This document shows, piece by piece, positions 1-11,758 of a DNA stretch of 64,000 nucleotides. The first letter of the stretch is position 1. The number at the start of each line of letters is the position of its first letter. The notes beneath the pieces are model-generated. The model had not been told where the DNA came from. It was given only the letters and a program-made list of their open reading frames with translations, and did not search any database. The translations under genes and the position numbers were made by a program. The stretch is from Prostheceraeus crozeri. Its lineage: Eukaryota; Platyhelminthes; Polycladida; Euryleptidae. The stretch lies in assembly GCA_907163375.1 (NCBI GenBank), contig CAJQUW010008041.1, forward strand, positions 434,001-498,000. The letters run 5' to 3'.

Positions 1-1
1 G

Positions 2-106
2 GTAGACGACGATGGTCTGTCAGCTGCGATTATTGGTGCCGCTAAAAGAGAACATCGCATAAAGATGGACGTGCTCATTCTTGCCGAGGGACATTATGAC
101 CCGTGA
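2..106 (+). CDS. Possible C-terminal coding end of an unidentified gene
   Basis: A plus-strand frame is open from the window edge for 34 codons and ends in TGA at 104-106. It reads roughly VDDDGLSAAIIGAAK, then a basic stretch, then DVLILAEGHYDP. The composition is less AT-rich and more protein-like than the flanks, which suggests the last exon of a gene lying to the left and converging on the RabGAP gene. I do not recognise the protein. The opposite strand is interrupted by a stop. No clear AATAAA follows closely. It could be chance: the piece is short and has no visible splice acceptor inside the window. Confidence 0.3.
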   Translation, partial: VDDDGLSAAIIGAAKREHRIKMDVLILAEGHYDP

Positions 107-509
107 TTTCAAAGTTACACGGTTGTGCTCTAATTTGTTAGTATGCAATATGCAATGGGCTAATTCCGATCTGAAAATCTCCTCCGTCGAGCATGACAAT
201 TGTACATATCTGTAGGCCCTTCATCAGTGGCGACTGATGATGAACACTTTACACGCTTGAATGCATGAGCCAGCAAAATTAAAAAAATTAATTGACATCA
301 GCACTCAACACATAGAATGCGTTATGCATGATTTTCACAATATGTGTTCCTTACTAGGCCTATTTCCAATAGTCGGAGACGTAGTCCTATTAAAATGACA
401 GTCATGACTGTGCATCCCTGATTCGCACCCCTTTTTGCTTGTTTCCTCTAGGACACTGAATTCCTCAAAATTTTCATCAAAATGCTTGCATGAAAAACAA
501 GTATTAATA
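107..509. other. Stretch without recognised features
   Basis: AT-rich sequence. I see no exon, repeat or RNA gene here. If the frame at the left edge is real, part of this would be its 3' untranslated region. Confidence 0.4.
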
Positions 510-2022
510 CCACAGAATTAGATTCATGTGCGCACGCTTCGGTTTTCTAGAATGGAAGGATCATATCTATCCTTAATATCAGTGGCGTCGCGTGCTCCCA
601 GACCATAGACCTTCGCTCCGTAGTGGATTCCTATATTTCTGCAGCAGACAACATGAACTGCATAAAATAATTAATTTGACGCTATCTTAATTTCAGTGAA
701 TTTTCAAACACTTGTGCAAGTACATGAACATTCAAATCATGCCGCATCCATGACTACAGAATGAAATGAAATGATGTGAGAAATAGAAACTGATATTTAA
801 ATGAAAGATACACTGAAGTCCACATACTACCCTATATTGACTATACTGCATGTGAATTGTGATTCACTGTGAGTCCTATGTGACAGCCTCTTTTTCTGAA
901 CAGCCTCATAAGCATAAAGTCCTAAGCTGATTGTTTGTCAACGCGACTTTTGTTTTCCCAAGATTTCAGACGTCAAATGACAATGAAAATGTGTTGTTTA
1001 TTTCTCACATGACGCTCGATCGCCTTGGCGAGATGACCATAGAGAACATTCACTCTCAAGGAAGCTCTCGCCAACGCAAGACTCTGTTATGTTCATTATA
1101 GCCTGTCAATCACTTACATGTTTCAAATTTAGGGCTGCTAAAATGTCCTCATATTATATCTCTTGAGAGTGGTTTAGTTTTATTCCAATGGCATGAACTT
1201 CATTCACGATGGTTAAAGTTTTCTGCATAATTCCTCGAACGACTGGCCGCTGTAGAAAATAACCACCGTTGAAATCGTCGCCATAAACATAATATCAACA
1301 ATATGCCTTAAATCATTATTTCTGAGTAAATCACACATCAAATTATAGAAACTTCATCGCTTTATCTTTCAGCGGCTTCTCACCTTCAGATCCGACATTC
1401 AGCAATTGGTGAACGCGGACACGACGATTCAACGCGTCATCATATCATCTTCTCCAAAATTTGGCGAAGCCACGAATAGGGAAAATTTGCGTCTCCCTCT
1501 ATCTGAATCTAAGAATTTATAAATAGATCTTTTCTTGCTTTGTTGTAATTTATTTGCTTCTGCGTTTCTATCGGGAGAAGGCGAGACTGACTATCGAACT
1601 AAGCGCACACGCTCCACATATCACACAAACATACAAATCTCTACAAACTACAAATCTGCTGTGAATACATCGCCAGCGCATTGTGTGATTGCTTGAAGAT
1701 CCCTGCAGTTAGTAGCTGAGCGCTGGCGCTCGGAACGTATTTGAGAGTAGTGACTTGAAACTATGCAAAGTTGTAAACGCAAACATGCTCTCAAAAACAA
1801 AAAAATCAAACTATTGAACCTCTGTTTTATGTTAACCTCTGTTTTACGCAAATAATTATTTTTGGGTATGCGGCGAAGGCCTCGCAGGCACGGAGACGAC
1901 GCCACTGCTTAATATCGAAATGGCACATCACAGAATTAGATTCATCTGCGCGCGCTTCGGTTTCCTAGAAAGGAAGAATTGTATGTAAACTTAATATCGA
2001 AATGGCACATCACAGAATTAGA
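510..2022. repeat. 81-base tandem repeat, about 2.4 copies, split by a hAT element
   Basis: A unit containing CACAGAATTAGATTCAT and GCTTCGGTTT occurs at about 511-579 and again at 1928-1989, and a third, partial unit starts at about 2010. The motif CTTAATATCGAAATGGCAC recurs exactly 81 bases apart (1909 and 1990). The first unit is cut by the hAT element at 580-1907. When that element is ignored the units run head to tail. Confidence 0.7.
580..1907. mobile_element. Non-autonomous hAT DNA transposon, 1.33 kb
   Basis: The left end reads CAGTGGCGTCGCGTGC and the right end GACGACGCCACTG, imperfect terminal inverted repeats of the common CAGTGGCGT hAT type. An exact 8-base target duplication, CTTAATAT, lies at 572-579 and 1908-1915, the length known for hAT. 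The interior has no transposase-like frame, so the element depends on a helper. The perfect duplication suggests a fairly recent insertion. Confidence 0.85.
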
Positions 2023-2094
2023 CAACATGCTTCTCCATGAGTGGATAATTCGTATACCGCTTGCCATTGGAAATGTCAAACAATAAGCTGTCAG

Positions 2095-2480
2095 CCGGGG
2101 ACACCAGAGCCAGTGGTTGAGTGGCGTACGTGCTGTGATATCACTTTGTACACACCAAAACACACATCGCTGTCAACATACACTGTACGCAGTGAGGAAA
2201 TGCTGAGAAGACGATGGTGAAGTCATCAAGTGAACTAATTCTCTTGCGCCTTCTATTTTTTTGATAATGATTGGAAGGGCCAACATTGTGGAGAAAACTT
2301 GTGTGCAATGATCTGAATTCTTCGAATCTGAGGGATTTGTGGCAATCGAAGCACTTTGATAGAATTCAGGGCAATCCGCAAGCGATGCATGACTTTCTTC
2401 CTATCTCTGTAAGGTATGTATTAGGAATTCATTTTTGCCCACTTACTAAGTTCCAGCATGTGCCATCGTTTTGAATCAGT
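2095..2480 (+). repeat. tRNA-derived SINE-like repeat, copy 1
   Basis: This segment matches, in opposite orientation, the repeat at 48.03-48.62 kb. Shared parts include the region after GCGCC, the GGAAGGGCC/GGAGGGCCCAACATT block and the tail ending CATGTGCCATCGTTTTGAA. The head (about 2104-2140) has AGCCAGTGGTTGAGTGGCG, resembling a tRNA A box. The B box is worn. Divergence between copies looks large, so this is an old family. Confidence 0.55.
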
Positions 2481-2739
2481 CTTCACTTCTAGTAAATTGA
2501 AAGAGCAAAACAATCTCATTCTATGATTAATTCAGTATTAAACCCATAATCATATCCGCACAAAGGGAAATGCTCAATATTTTGTTTCTTATTTAAACTT
2601 AATTGCAATGACAAGTAGACGTCCTTATAGCCTAATGGAAACTTTGAGGCTTTTTGAAGACACCAAGTTTTGAAAGACTTAAAAAAAATCTCATATCTCA
2701 CCCACGATTCCCATTTGGGGTCATTGCTTGCTTCAAATA

Positions 2740-2825
2740 CAGTCGATTCTTGATATAAGCGACACCTTGGGACCGGCTGTTTTCATCGCTTGTATCGAGA
2801 GATTGCTTACATCGAGAGTCGACTG
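2740..2825. mobile_element. Short pogo/Tigger-like MITE, 86 bases
   Basis: The element starts CAGTCGATTCTTGATATAAG and ends ATCGAGAGTCGACTG, is flanked by TA on both sides (2738-2739, 2826-2827), and folds back on itself. TA flanks and CAGTCGA-type termini fit pogo-group Tc1/mariner elements. It has the same outer motif as the much larger element at 13719-18879. Confidence 0.7.
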
Positions 2826-2827
2826 TA

Positions 2828-3566
2828 TGCGCTTACTTACCTGCTTGCCGTAAACTGGGGTATCTTTGACTAATTTATATTGAAATTACTTGAAAGTCAA
2901 TTAATTTTTGAACTTCCAACTGAACCACATTTAATCGCGAATGATTAAACGGTAAGAAAATAGCAGTGCACTGGAGGAATCCATCGACAAGTGCGCAGAC
3001 ATGCATCTTCAAATACATGTGGTGTTCAAAGTCACTCATTTCAGGACAGTGTAGAAATGAATGATTCGTGCTTGCTGTAAGTGCTGTTATTCTCCTGATA
3101 TATTGAAGCCCTTAATGAATTTAAAGCTATTGCCTAGTCAAGGTGCTTTTTGCAAAACACAAAGTGATTTGGGACATTCAATAAAAATTACATATTGTTA
3201 CATCAAACAAGAGCTTATCTTTGTTTTTTTCGAGGTCCTAATATTTGGAAAAAATATGATGTGATGAAGCATGACAGCACGTTGCAATACTAAGAGGCGA
3301 TTATAATAGGAACAATATCAACATGCTATTATCCGGCAAGACAGGTGCCTTAGAGTGATGTAGCGAAACGATGTAGCTAAGAAATATGTCTTTATTATCA
3401 TTATTGCTGCTTTAAATCCGTATCCGTGATCGAAAGGAAAATATACGTCGACCTGATTAAATCCTCAATTCTTGAAGGTTTTCAAGGAGATTCTGACGAG
3501 CAAGCATCTGTAAACTGTTTGATATTGTCAAAGGTCGAGAAGGGCCGCTTGATAATACCTGCATGT
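2828..3566. other. Stretch without recognised features
   Basis: AT-rich sequence up to the target duplication of the next element. Short open frames are present but none has family resemblance or splice context. Confidence 0.4.
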
Positions 3567-3574
3567 GCATGTAG

Positions 3575-4318
3575 CGGGGATGCGGAGTCCTATCATTTTG
3601 ATAGGATTCCGACTCCGACTACGGGGGTTGATAGGACTCCGACTCCGACTCCGGGGGTTGATAGGACTCCGACTCCGGGTGGCAAGTATATAAAGCCCAG
3701 TTTTTTGAAAAACAAACTGGTAACCTACATCATAGATCATTATAGGCTTACCTGAACCTATCTTTAGTGATCATTGCTGTATCAATTGTCAATTATTTTC
3801 GATGAAAGTTTATCAAATATCGCTTTAAGTTGGATGCATACGACTCGGCTCCTCCCATCTTGTTGATGTGTGCTTCACACGGTTTTTCTCCAGTCTCTAC
3901 CAGGCAGGAAAATCCCCATCCTTCTCCAAAAAATATGAGTACACTTTCGATTTTAAGATGCTCTTTGGAGGAGACATCACACACGATTTACGTGATGGTA
4001 AGAGGTAATGTTCTCAAGCAAACTAGCATATCATTTGTGTCTCTGATGTGACCTTTGGTGTGATCGAGGCTAGGAAGGCTTGTCTTCTCTACTAAATCAC
4101 CGTGTGAAAAGACAATCCTTTTTTCACTATCACGGCTCATTCCATCAACGATTACAAGCCTTGCATGCAGCAGTGTCTGTGTGCTTTTGTTTGACGGAGA
4201 AAGTTGAAATCAAGACAGTGACAGATATGTTTGTATTATATTTCGGGTCTACAGACCGGAGTCCTATCATTTGATAGGACTCCGGGACTCCGACTCCGAC
4301 TCCGACTCCACATCCCTG
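3575..4318 (-). mobile_element. hAT element carrying a BED-finger remnant, 744 bases
   Basis: The ends are GGGGATGCGGAGTC and GACTCCACATCCCTG (CAGGGATG type), with an exact 8-base duplication GCATGTAG at 3567-3574 and 4319-4326. Both subterminal regions are built of ACTCCG/CGGAGT short repeats and a TCCTATCA-TGATAGGA palindrome. The only protein trace is a BED-finger-like segment on the minus strand. It is an internally deleted hAT derivative; a second copy is at 14359-17129. Confidence 0.85.
3793..3984 (-). pseudogene. BED zinc-finger remnant of a hAT transposase
   Basis: A 63-codon frame contains ETGEKPCEAHINKMGGAES followed by ASNLKRYLINFHRK and a stop. The spacing of Cys, His and the final S-N-L-K-R-x-L-x-x-x-H block matches the BED finger found at the N-terminus of many hAT transposases. 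In the sister copy the Tyr of KRYL is the expected His (KRHL), so this copy has lost a zinc ligand. No catalytic domain follows. Confidence 0.6.
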
Positions 4319-4829
4319 GCATGTAGTTGTCAATTCAATTAGACAGCTGTCAAAAGCAACATGAGAAAAATGAAAACAGAAAACTGCTTACTGCACACCG
4401 GTGCCACATGATGTTTAAAGCGTTGGTAATTTGAATTTGAAAGCATTCTGCTTCATCAATGCTCAAAATTTGAAAAGAGCTTTTGAATGACGAGCATTAT
4501 TAATTTGTTAAATGCACCTTATCGAACAATTCCTTCAATGTCAAAACAGTTTTGGCGCAAATGTTCATTATGCAAATTATTTCGTTTTGTACAATCAGCA
4601 TCGGAACATTAAGTAATCCACACAATTGATATTCAATCAGAAGAGTTTTCGATTATTTACAGCCCTATCGGTTGACCTATTATCCATGAGCTGGCTGTTC
4701 ATACGTAAATCACAAGCAAGTGCAAGAAACGTCGAAGCAATCAGGATATGTTTGCTATAGTCGGAATGCTTGTGATAGTGATGCTTTAAACTTATAAGGA
4801 AACACTTTCCGAACATAAATGCTGTACAT

Positions 4830-5215
4830 TTACAAAAATGCATTTTCATTTTGTGTGGTAATGAAAAGATATCTCTCCCATGCAAACTGCCGGGACGAAA
4901 AATCAACTTTTCAGTCCCACGGGATGAATAATCTAACTTTTCCTGCCGCAGTTAACTTTTTTATGTCAACTCCTATAGAGGACAAATCATTGAAGTGTAT
5001 AAATAAGTTATAATTAGCCGGAAAGTACCAAGATATCGACATAGTCCCTTGATTTGCTCATTCATAGATTTCGCGGTACAATCATCAATTTTATAATGTA
5101 GCATTATATCATGGATTTTTAGGGCAGTAATATCAGACGTAGACGAGGCTGTGTCAGCAGCCGAGACTGTCTGATATTTCTGTCCGCAAAATCCATGAAA
5201 TAAAGCTATTGTATG
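4830..5215. repeat. Dispersed MITE-like repeat with internal palindrome
   Basis: The block ACCAAGATATCGACATAGTC to about 5090 recurs in reverse at 39.72-39.79 kb, sharing CATTCATAGATTTCGCGGTA. The part at 4840-4940 (GATATCTCTCCCATGC...GCCGGGACGAAAAAT) resembles 40.88-40.96 kb in reverse. At 5126-5185 arms beginning CAGTAATATCAGAC and ending GTCTGATATTTCTG form an imperfect hairpin. No coding content is seen. Confidence 0.55.
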
Positions 5216-6479
5216 TTGCTCTTACGAAGTCTATGAATATTGCAATTATTGATCACTGTTAGGAAATAGATAATGATATGATGACAGCCCGAAAAATATA
5301 GATGTCATAATCATTGTATGCCATATTGCGAAATATTTCTATGGTTTCATTTCTATTGATGATTTGAAATGATTTGAAATATCCATTCACCAATTCACTC
5401 ATTATTGGATTCTCAAGCTGGAGTGACGGACAACGGTTCATGGCTATCTGGTACGGTGAGAATTCTATGTGAAATTGGCGGGCGTGTAATGGTGCATTAT
5501 ATACCCTCCAATGCCGGGCAATAATGCATTTCAAACTCATTTCAATCATTTCTATGACCTCCAAAGTCATCGAGAGTGAAATACAATAAACAATGGACAT
5601 CCATAAGTCACAAAGTGAAGAGCTACTTTCTTTCGAGAAGAGATAAACGCTTCCTCCCTTACCTATCTAATAGCTATTACGGTACCCTGAAAGCCAAATA
5701 GCTTTATCTTATCAATGATAAATATTGAGGTTGGTAGGTCTAATGAGAAGTATAAATGTACGATAATTTAGAAATACGTCCTCAGACTTAGGATGTTGTC
5801 CAACTCCGGTCAAAATGATGGGACTGCAGAACTCCCACTCCTAATAACTGCTTTAAAGAAGCTTTCTCTTGGTGAAGCAGGGCTCTACACGAGGCTCAAG
5901 AATTGGAAGACAAAGCAGACTGTTCTGTACTTTCTTGAAAATCATCACCATCAGAAGTGTCCAAATGGTGTAGCTCCTCATTTTTTAGAGTACAAGATAC
6001 AGCTATGATCATGAACTTCGTGGGATTGTTGTCTACAGTTGACGACAGGACAAAGCAAAAGCTGCAAATTTTTTACATAGAGGAATTATCCACACTCAGC
6101 GCTATGCGACGGTAGTGAGACTGCACTTAAGAGCAAGAAACGATCATTGACGATGCAACACTCCTAGCGTCAACAACAAAAATGTGGAGGAGAGAATAGA
6201 AGTAACATAGCTTCAAATAACAATAATTCTTCATGAATTATTCTTCATGTGTAATTTCTTCATGATGGCAACTTAATTGATCATCACAAGGGTTTTCCAA
6301 GATTTTATAATAATAACAAGCGTATATTTGAATTACATGTTATATATCATTTTTGGCAATCGTTGAAAAATACAAGCAAGTATTCCAAAAGTAGTACAGT
6401 GCCTTGACAAATGAAGTAACCTTATATGTAGGGATGGCGCATCAGAGTTGGAAGCTGTCATGTAGTGCAAAGTTTGACA
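5216..6479. other. Stretch without recognised features
   Basis: Mostly AT-rich sequence with several short unconvincing open frames. The CTTCCTCCCTTACCTATCTA area near 5650 resembles 39.6 kb in reverse, so part is probably worn repeat. Confidence 0.35.
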
Positions 6480-7340
6480 TTGAGATAATAAATGACTTTT
6501 CACGACTCAGATGAAAAATGGAAACAGACCTGAATAGCTGCCATTTCATCCAACATCAGGAATCATCAACAGGCCCAGTTCACATCTCTCAACATCGACA
6601 CAATTTCCTATTTACAGTTGCAGCCATGTCCGGGTAAACTTGAGATTTGCAATTAACAATAAGTTAGTGAAATTTCGACGGGTATTCATTAAATATCACT
6701 TTATGGTCAAATTTTATCATTGAATAATACTATTCAGGTCTGTTCCAATTTTTCAACTGAGGATACAACTCAATATTTCATTATTCTATTTACATTGTGT
6801 TTGCAAGAAGCAGCGAACTCATTTAGGCGATTTCCCAGTTGTGTGTTTAAAGTGATGTGTAATGAATGCTCGTCGAAACTTCGCTAACTCATGGTTCCAC
6901 ATCACCATTCAGATTCAAGAAATGAAACATAAATTTAGTGAATCATAAAATCATGACGATGAAAATTGAATTAAAAACATGAAATTTCAGCCAAGACAGC
7001 ACAATAAGATCTCGACTCTTTCATGAATACTTCCATTACAATGCCGTTCCTTAGATTTCCCTGATCATCAGCATAATTTCCGCTTAGTTACGATGCTTTT
7101 TAGCGAATGTTCATTCCTTCTGACCTGTTTCATACTACTCATAAAGGGGCGTCATGACGGTAGCATATAAATTGGCAAAGATTTAACTTTTTCAAAACTG
7201 CTCAAATAATTTTTCGGACCGCAGGAACACAATCTCTGCAAAAAGCTGAATATTTTCATATTAAAATTTTCACTGTGTACAGATACTTTTTTAAGTCGAC
7301 ACTGTACCTAGATATACTTACTCTCTGACATGAAAGCAAT
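6480..7340 (+). repeat. Dispersed repeat R2, longest copy
   Basis: The segment from about 6895 (AGATTCAAGAAATG) to 7200 aligns in the same orientation with 56575-56880, and 7200-7330 with 58795-58930. The part at 6510-6690 (GGAAACAGACCTGAATAG, then CATTTCATCCAACATCAGGA) aligns in reverse with 59745-59880. Roughly 75-80 percent identity by eye. The class of element is unknown; no coding trace was found. Confidence 0.6.
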
Positions 7341-7519
7341 TGCTAATTGCAAATCTCTTATGATTATTTTTCGAGGTCTACAAATAATAGTGCAGAATAC
7401 TATAAATGCTCCTTACACATTTCTCATAAGTCCTGATCAATTCTGGCTTCGTTAAATATCCCTTTAGCTGACGCATCACGAATATCCTTGATGATGCCGT
7501 TTTGCAGGTTCCATGCAAG

Positions 7520-8738
7520 CAGAGCTGGAAAAATTCCACTGAAATTTTTTAATTCTAATTCCAATTCCAGAGCAGAAATTTCAATTCCTACTCCAATTCC
7601 AGTCGAAACAGTTCAATTCCAATTCCAATTCCATTACAAGATTCAATTCCGATAATTTCATGTCGCGTATAGTGTATTATGCTAATGTATCTAACGTTTG
7701 TTCGCCATGTGCCCTTATCCTATTCTCGTTGTTCCTGTGTGCCGTTCGCTGCGTTGTTCCTATGTGCGTTTTCATGTTTACAGGTCATATTTCTTGTGTA
7801 CATTTATATATGTAACCGGTCAGCCTGCGCCATTTTCATTTTGTAAGCGAGATATTCAATATCTCGTGAAAAAAAGAAAGAAAGTTAACGGTCAGCAAAG
7901 AATCAAACGATAAGAGAGAAAGAGATGAGATGCGAATAAATCGATTAATAAACTGATGGAAGAAAGAAATTCAGGGTGCGAATAACGTGCTTGTTGATGA
8001 AAGAAAAAACGACGATAAAAATGATATCATGAAAACTGATTAATGATCCATGTTAAAAAATGATATTAAAATTTCCGTGATAAGAGCGAAATGTGGTCTG
8101 GTCGAAAGCTAGCGGACAGAGATTAAAGGAAACTCTTTCAATTTTCAAAAGAAAGAGGATTTATCGTCAAGTCTCAAAAATTGGTATAAATTAGAAACGA
8201 TGAGAAATTGACACAACAACAACTACCAACAACAACACATACGACATCTTCAGCAGCTGTTAGAAGAACTCCGGGCTCTCGCGGTGTAACTTAACTACAG
8301 AAATAACAACAACTGCCCGCCAGCGAACAACAACACAGCAGCGTATACTGCAACACATCAGCGAGCGCGATTGAAGATTGACGGTATAAGTGACACTGAT
8401 ATTTATGATATTATTTTGGTATAAGTGAGTCCGATCGAATTGAAGTGAATTCAACATTAAGAAGTGAACTGTGAGCTTAAAGTTTTTCTTTTATCGTTAC
8501 GTATCGTATCTATAGTCTTAAAAATTAATATTGTTAATTGTTGTGATTGTACGTTGTGATTTCAATTTTTGTACAAATAGATTTATCACAGGTCTATCGA
8601 AAAAGTGGAATTGAGGTTTATCAGGGTCAATTCCAATTCCAGTAGATTTTAATATCGTCAATTCCAATTCCAATTTCGACGAAAAATGGAATTAATTCCG
8701 GCTCGGAATGAATTCCAATTCCGACGTTTCCAACTCTG
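7520..8738. mobile_element. Non-autonomous hAT element with AATTCC-rich ends, 1.22 kb
   Basis: Left end CAGAGCTGGAAAAATTCC and right end CGTTTCCAACTCTG are inverted repeats. The 8-base flanks CATGCAAG (7512-7519) and CATACACG (8739-8746) agree at six of eight positions, as expected for a worn hAT duplication. Just inside both ends lie runs of AATTCC/GGAATT: 7551-7660 and 8620-8722. The interior is non-coding with CAACAACAA runs near 8210-8240. Confidence 0.75.
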
Positions 8739-8746
8739 CATACACG

Positions 8747-10060
8747 TGTGTCATACGTTGTAGCTTTGTATCAAAAGCAATTCCGTAAATGCCAACTTTT
8801 TCTTTGTTCGGTACATCAGAGACTTTGAATGTTGTTCCATCGAATGCTCCAGTTCCAGATACGAACACTTGTCAGCATTTTGCAATCTTGAATTTCATTC
8901 GATTTGTCTGTCCATTCTATAATTTTCTGTTATAAATTGATCACTGGAGATTGCGTTTCATCCTTGGAAGTCTCACCCAAAAGAAACATGTCGTCTGCAT
9001 ATTTGACAAGAGTCTCATTTTAAGATCCTATCCTCATGTCAGACACGAAATGTGGTAGTCAAGGATGATGGGCGTAGCGATGACCCTTGAGGAATTCCAC
9101 TATCAACTGCCGCATGCGAACTGTTATTATAACGCCATTTTACCCTGACATTTCGAGACTTGAGATATTTAGTGATAAAAACTTTCATATATTCGCTGAA
9201 ACCGTCGTTGTTCATCATATCAAGCAAAATCTGATGCGGGACACGGTCAAATCCTTTCATTATATCTTCAGTCAGTAAAAGAAAAGCCCTTGATGTCCGC
9301 CTTTGTAGATTATCGGAACTGAAGTTTTCAAAGTCAATCATAGTGCCTGCTGTAGATCCTTTTGGTCTGTAAGCTAATTGAGATACATCATATCTCAAAA
9401 GGAATTCAGCGCACATTCTTCTTACTTAAATCTTCTCAAATATCCTCTCAGGTATTGCCACGAGTGAAGTTGGTCGTGCTTCTTTTATGTTTGGAGGCTT
9501 TGTTCTTGGGAAGGGGATCACATCAGCTGTTTTCCAAGGCTTTGAGAAGTCAGCTTCTTCAATTCATCTGTTGAAGATAATGGTTCTGCGAACGTTTCAG
9601 AAAGCTTGGACGATACAAGCTTTGGGATCTGATCTAAGCCAGCTGTTTTGCTTCACTAAACAGCTTACACACTTCATTGACCGCGCGTTGTAAAGGTGAG
9701 TTGTAGTTGCCAGCCAGGTTACATTTAATTTCCACAAGAATATCACGAATTGATGTATTGGTTTGCTATTGGGTAACCAGTTCTCTGAGAAGTTATTATC
9801 TCCTTTGACCCATTTATAGATATTCCATTTCGTCTTGCCGTTATCGATTTCCTGTCTACCCCTCGCGTTCTTTGCGTCTTTGTCTTTTGCTTAACTTTGT
9901 CCTGGTAGTGATGACATGACCGGTCTGTCCGCTCAAATTCAATGGATGGGTGAAGTCGGTTGTAAAATGTACCTCAGAGAGTACTTCGGTCTTTAGATTC
10001 AAAAAGGGATTTCCAGTTATTGGACTCAAAATAGAATTCAGCCACTTGCAAATGTAATTT
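8747..10060 (-). mobile_element. Degraded non-LTR retrotransposon (LINE) fragment
   Basis: Reading on the minus strand from about 10.06 kb down, the pieces of a LINE reverse transcriptase follow in order: a linker rich in basic residues, a palm entry with WKTADVIPFP and AIPERIFEKI (about 9420-9530), QLAYRPKGSTAGTMIDF and KGFDRVPHQILLDMM (9150-9380), SGIPQGSS (near 9080), and KYADDMFLLG (about 8970-9000), which holds the YADD catalytic motif. Several stops and frame changes separate them. Endonuclease and 3' tail are not visible. It looks like a CR1/Jockey-superclade element of considerable age. The hAT element at 7520-8738 abuts its 3' side. Confidence 0.75.
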
Positions 10061-11640
10061 TCGTAAAGTTATCACCCCAATAAAGGTTTAATCACGGCGG
10101 CTTGCGTCGCAGTCATTCTCTTCTAAGGATTGGGTGGTGACGCAGTGGGTTTTCAAACACAATAATTTCATCTCCCGAGACAATGTTCCCTTCTCTTTTC
10201 CTTCTGTCTTTCTCTATGGTAAGAAGAAGACCTCATTATTCTTGCCACCTCCTCTTCTCTTCGATCCGGAAAACATCGGTCGGCATTGACATACACCCCC
10301 TCCCTAAACTTGAGGAAATCAATGTCAGGTACTTGCCCTTTTCGATGTTTTTATCCGATCTTCTTTGCTTTTGGCTTTATCAGGAAATTTGATGTGTGGA
10401 CTTTTATTAAACCTTCACCTCCCATCAATCTTTTACGCCATTGATTACCATCTAAGAATCAAAAGTCACGGTCATCTCTGTAAACAATTTACGACAATTT
10501 ACGACAATTGAATTGCATCATAATTGATAATATTGTCATCAAAGACATAAATCATGCAAAACCTACGTGTTGGAAAGAACTTGAAATTCTGTTATTATTT
10601 CAATGATTGCAATACTGACAGCTGCCCGATGATGCAATTTCAATTGAAGATAGCATCACTGACGCACATCTAGGAAATCTATTGATGAGAGGACTATTCA
10701 AAACTTGTGTTTTGACATCTATGAAACACTTGAAAAGTAATTGGAACTGAAGAAGCGGAAAATAGTTACATGCACTTCCAAATTTGGTAGAATTTTCCTT
10801 TCCAGACGCCTCCTGATCTTGAATATCGCGAAATTTCCATCATTTAAACATCTGTACTGAAGCGCACCAACTGAGGAACACAGAAAATTCAAGCAAATAT
10901 TGATCAATGCAAATTCTGCTCAGCTCATTAAATTCTATTACGCATCAAATAGTTTCAAAAAATTCTCTTGATCAACATAACGATTATTTAGATTACTAAT
11001 TAAGATTTACTTATTAATTTTTATTACTAATAAATCGTTTATTATTGTCGTCTGCATTGTTTCCTTCTTATTTTTTTTGCAGATTTCTGTTGAAATCAGA
11101 TTTCGATCTAATCACTTGAATTTATCTTCAAATTGTTCGGATCAAATTTTTGATCAAATTTGAATCATTCATCATCGTATTCCGATTAAATTTCAACAGA
11201 ATAAATTAATTTAGTTTTTACAATAATTAAATAAAATTTTCTGACAATTGATGGATTAATCATTACTTTTTCCGATAATTTGATGATATGAAAACACCAT
11301 TTAATTGCTCGGCGCTTCGTCCGTTCTTGATAGAGCAATACGCGAAACTGCATCTTGGCTACATGCTACATGAAATCGCTGTTTGACAAATAGTCACTAT
11401 TGATCGACAGTGACAAATTGCATGGACGGAGAATTAGGCATAAAGACACAGTAATAGACAACGATTGACAACCTAATGTGTGAAAACACGTGTACAAGTC
11501 ATAAATGAACAATCGAATAAGTTAAAAGACAATTAAGTTGAAGTACTAAGTAAAGTAACATAAGTGAGTATAAATAAAGGGAAATATAGAACAAAGAGAA
11601 GAGAACGGGAAAAAAATGAAGAAAAATAAATAGATAAAAT
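10061..11640. other. AT-rich stretch without recognised features
   Basis: Very AT-rich from about 10.9 kb on, with short inverted motifs such as TTGATCAAATTTGAATC near 11.15 kb. No exon, RNA gene or transposon end could be supported. Confidence 0.4.
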
Positions 11641-11647
11641 AAAAATT

Positions 11648-11653
11648 TTTATT
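11648..11653 (-). promoter_or_regulatory. Possible polyadenylation signal
   Basis: AATAAA on the minus strand (TTTATT on plus), about 105 bases past the stop of the candidate exon at 11759-12054. Confidence 0.3.
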
Positions 11654-11758
11654 GTAAAACAAAATCATAAAAAAACAACTACAAACCAAATTTTGATCAA
11701 ATCACTTAAATCAATCAATCATCTACATGTTCAAGCAATTTTTTTCAATAGAAGCATT

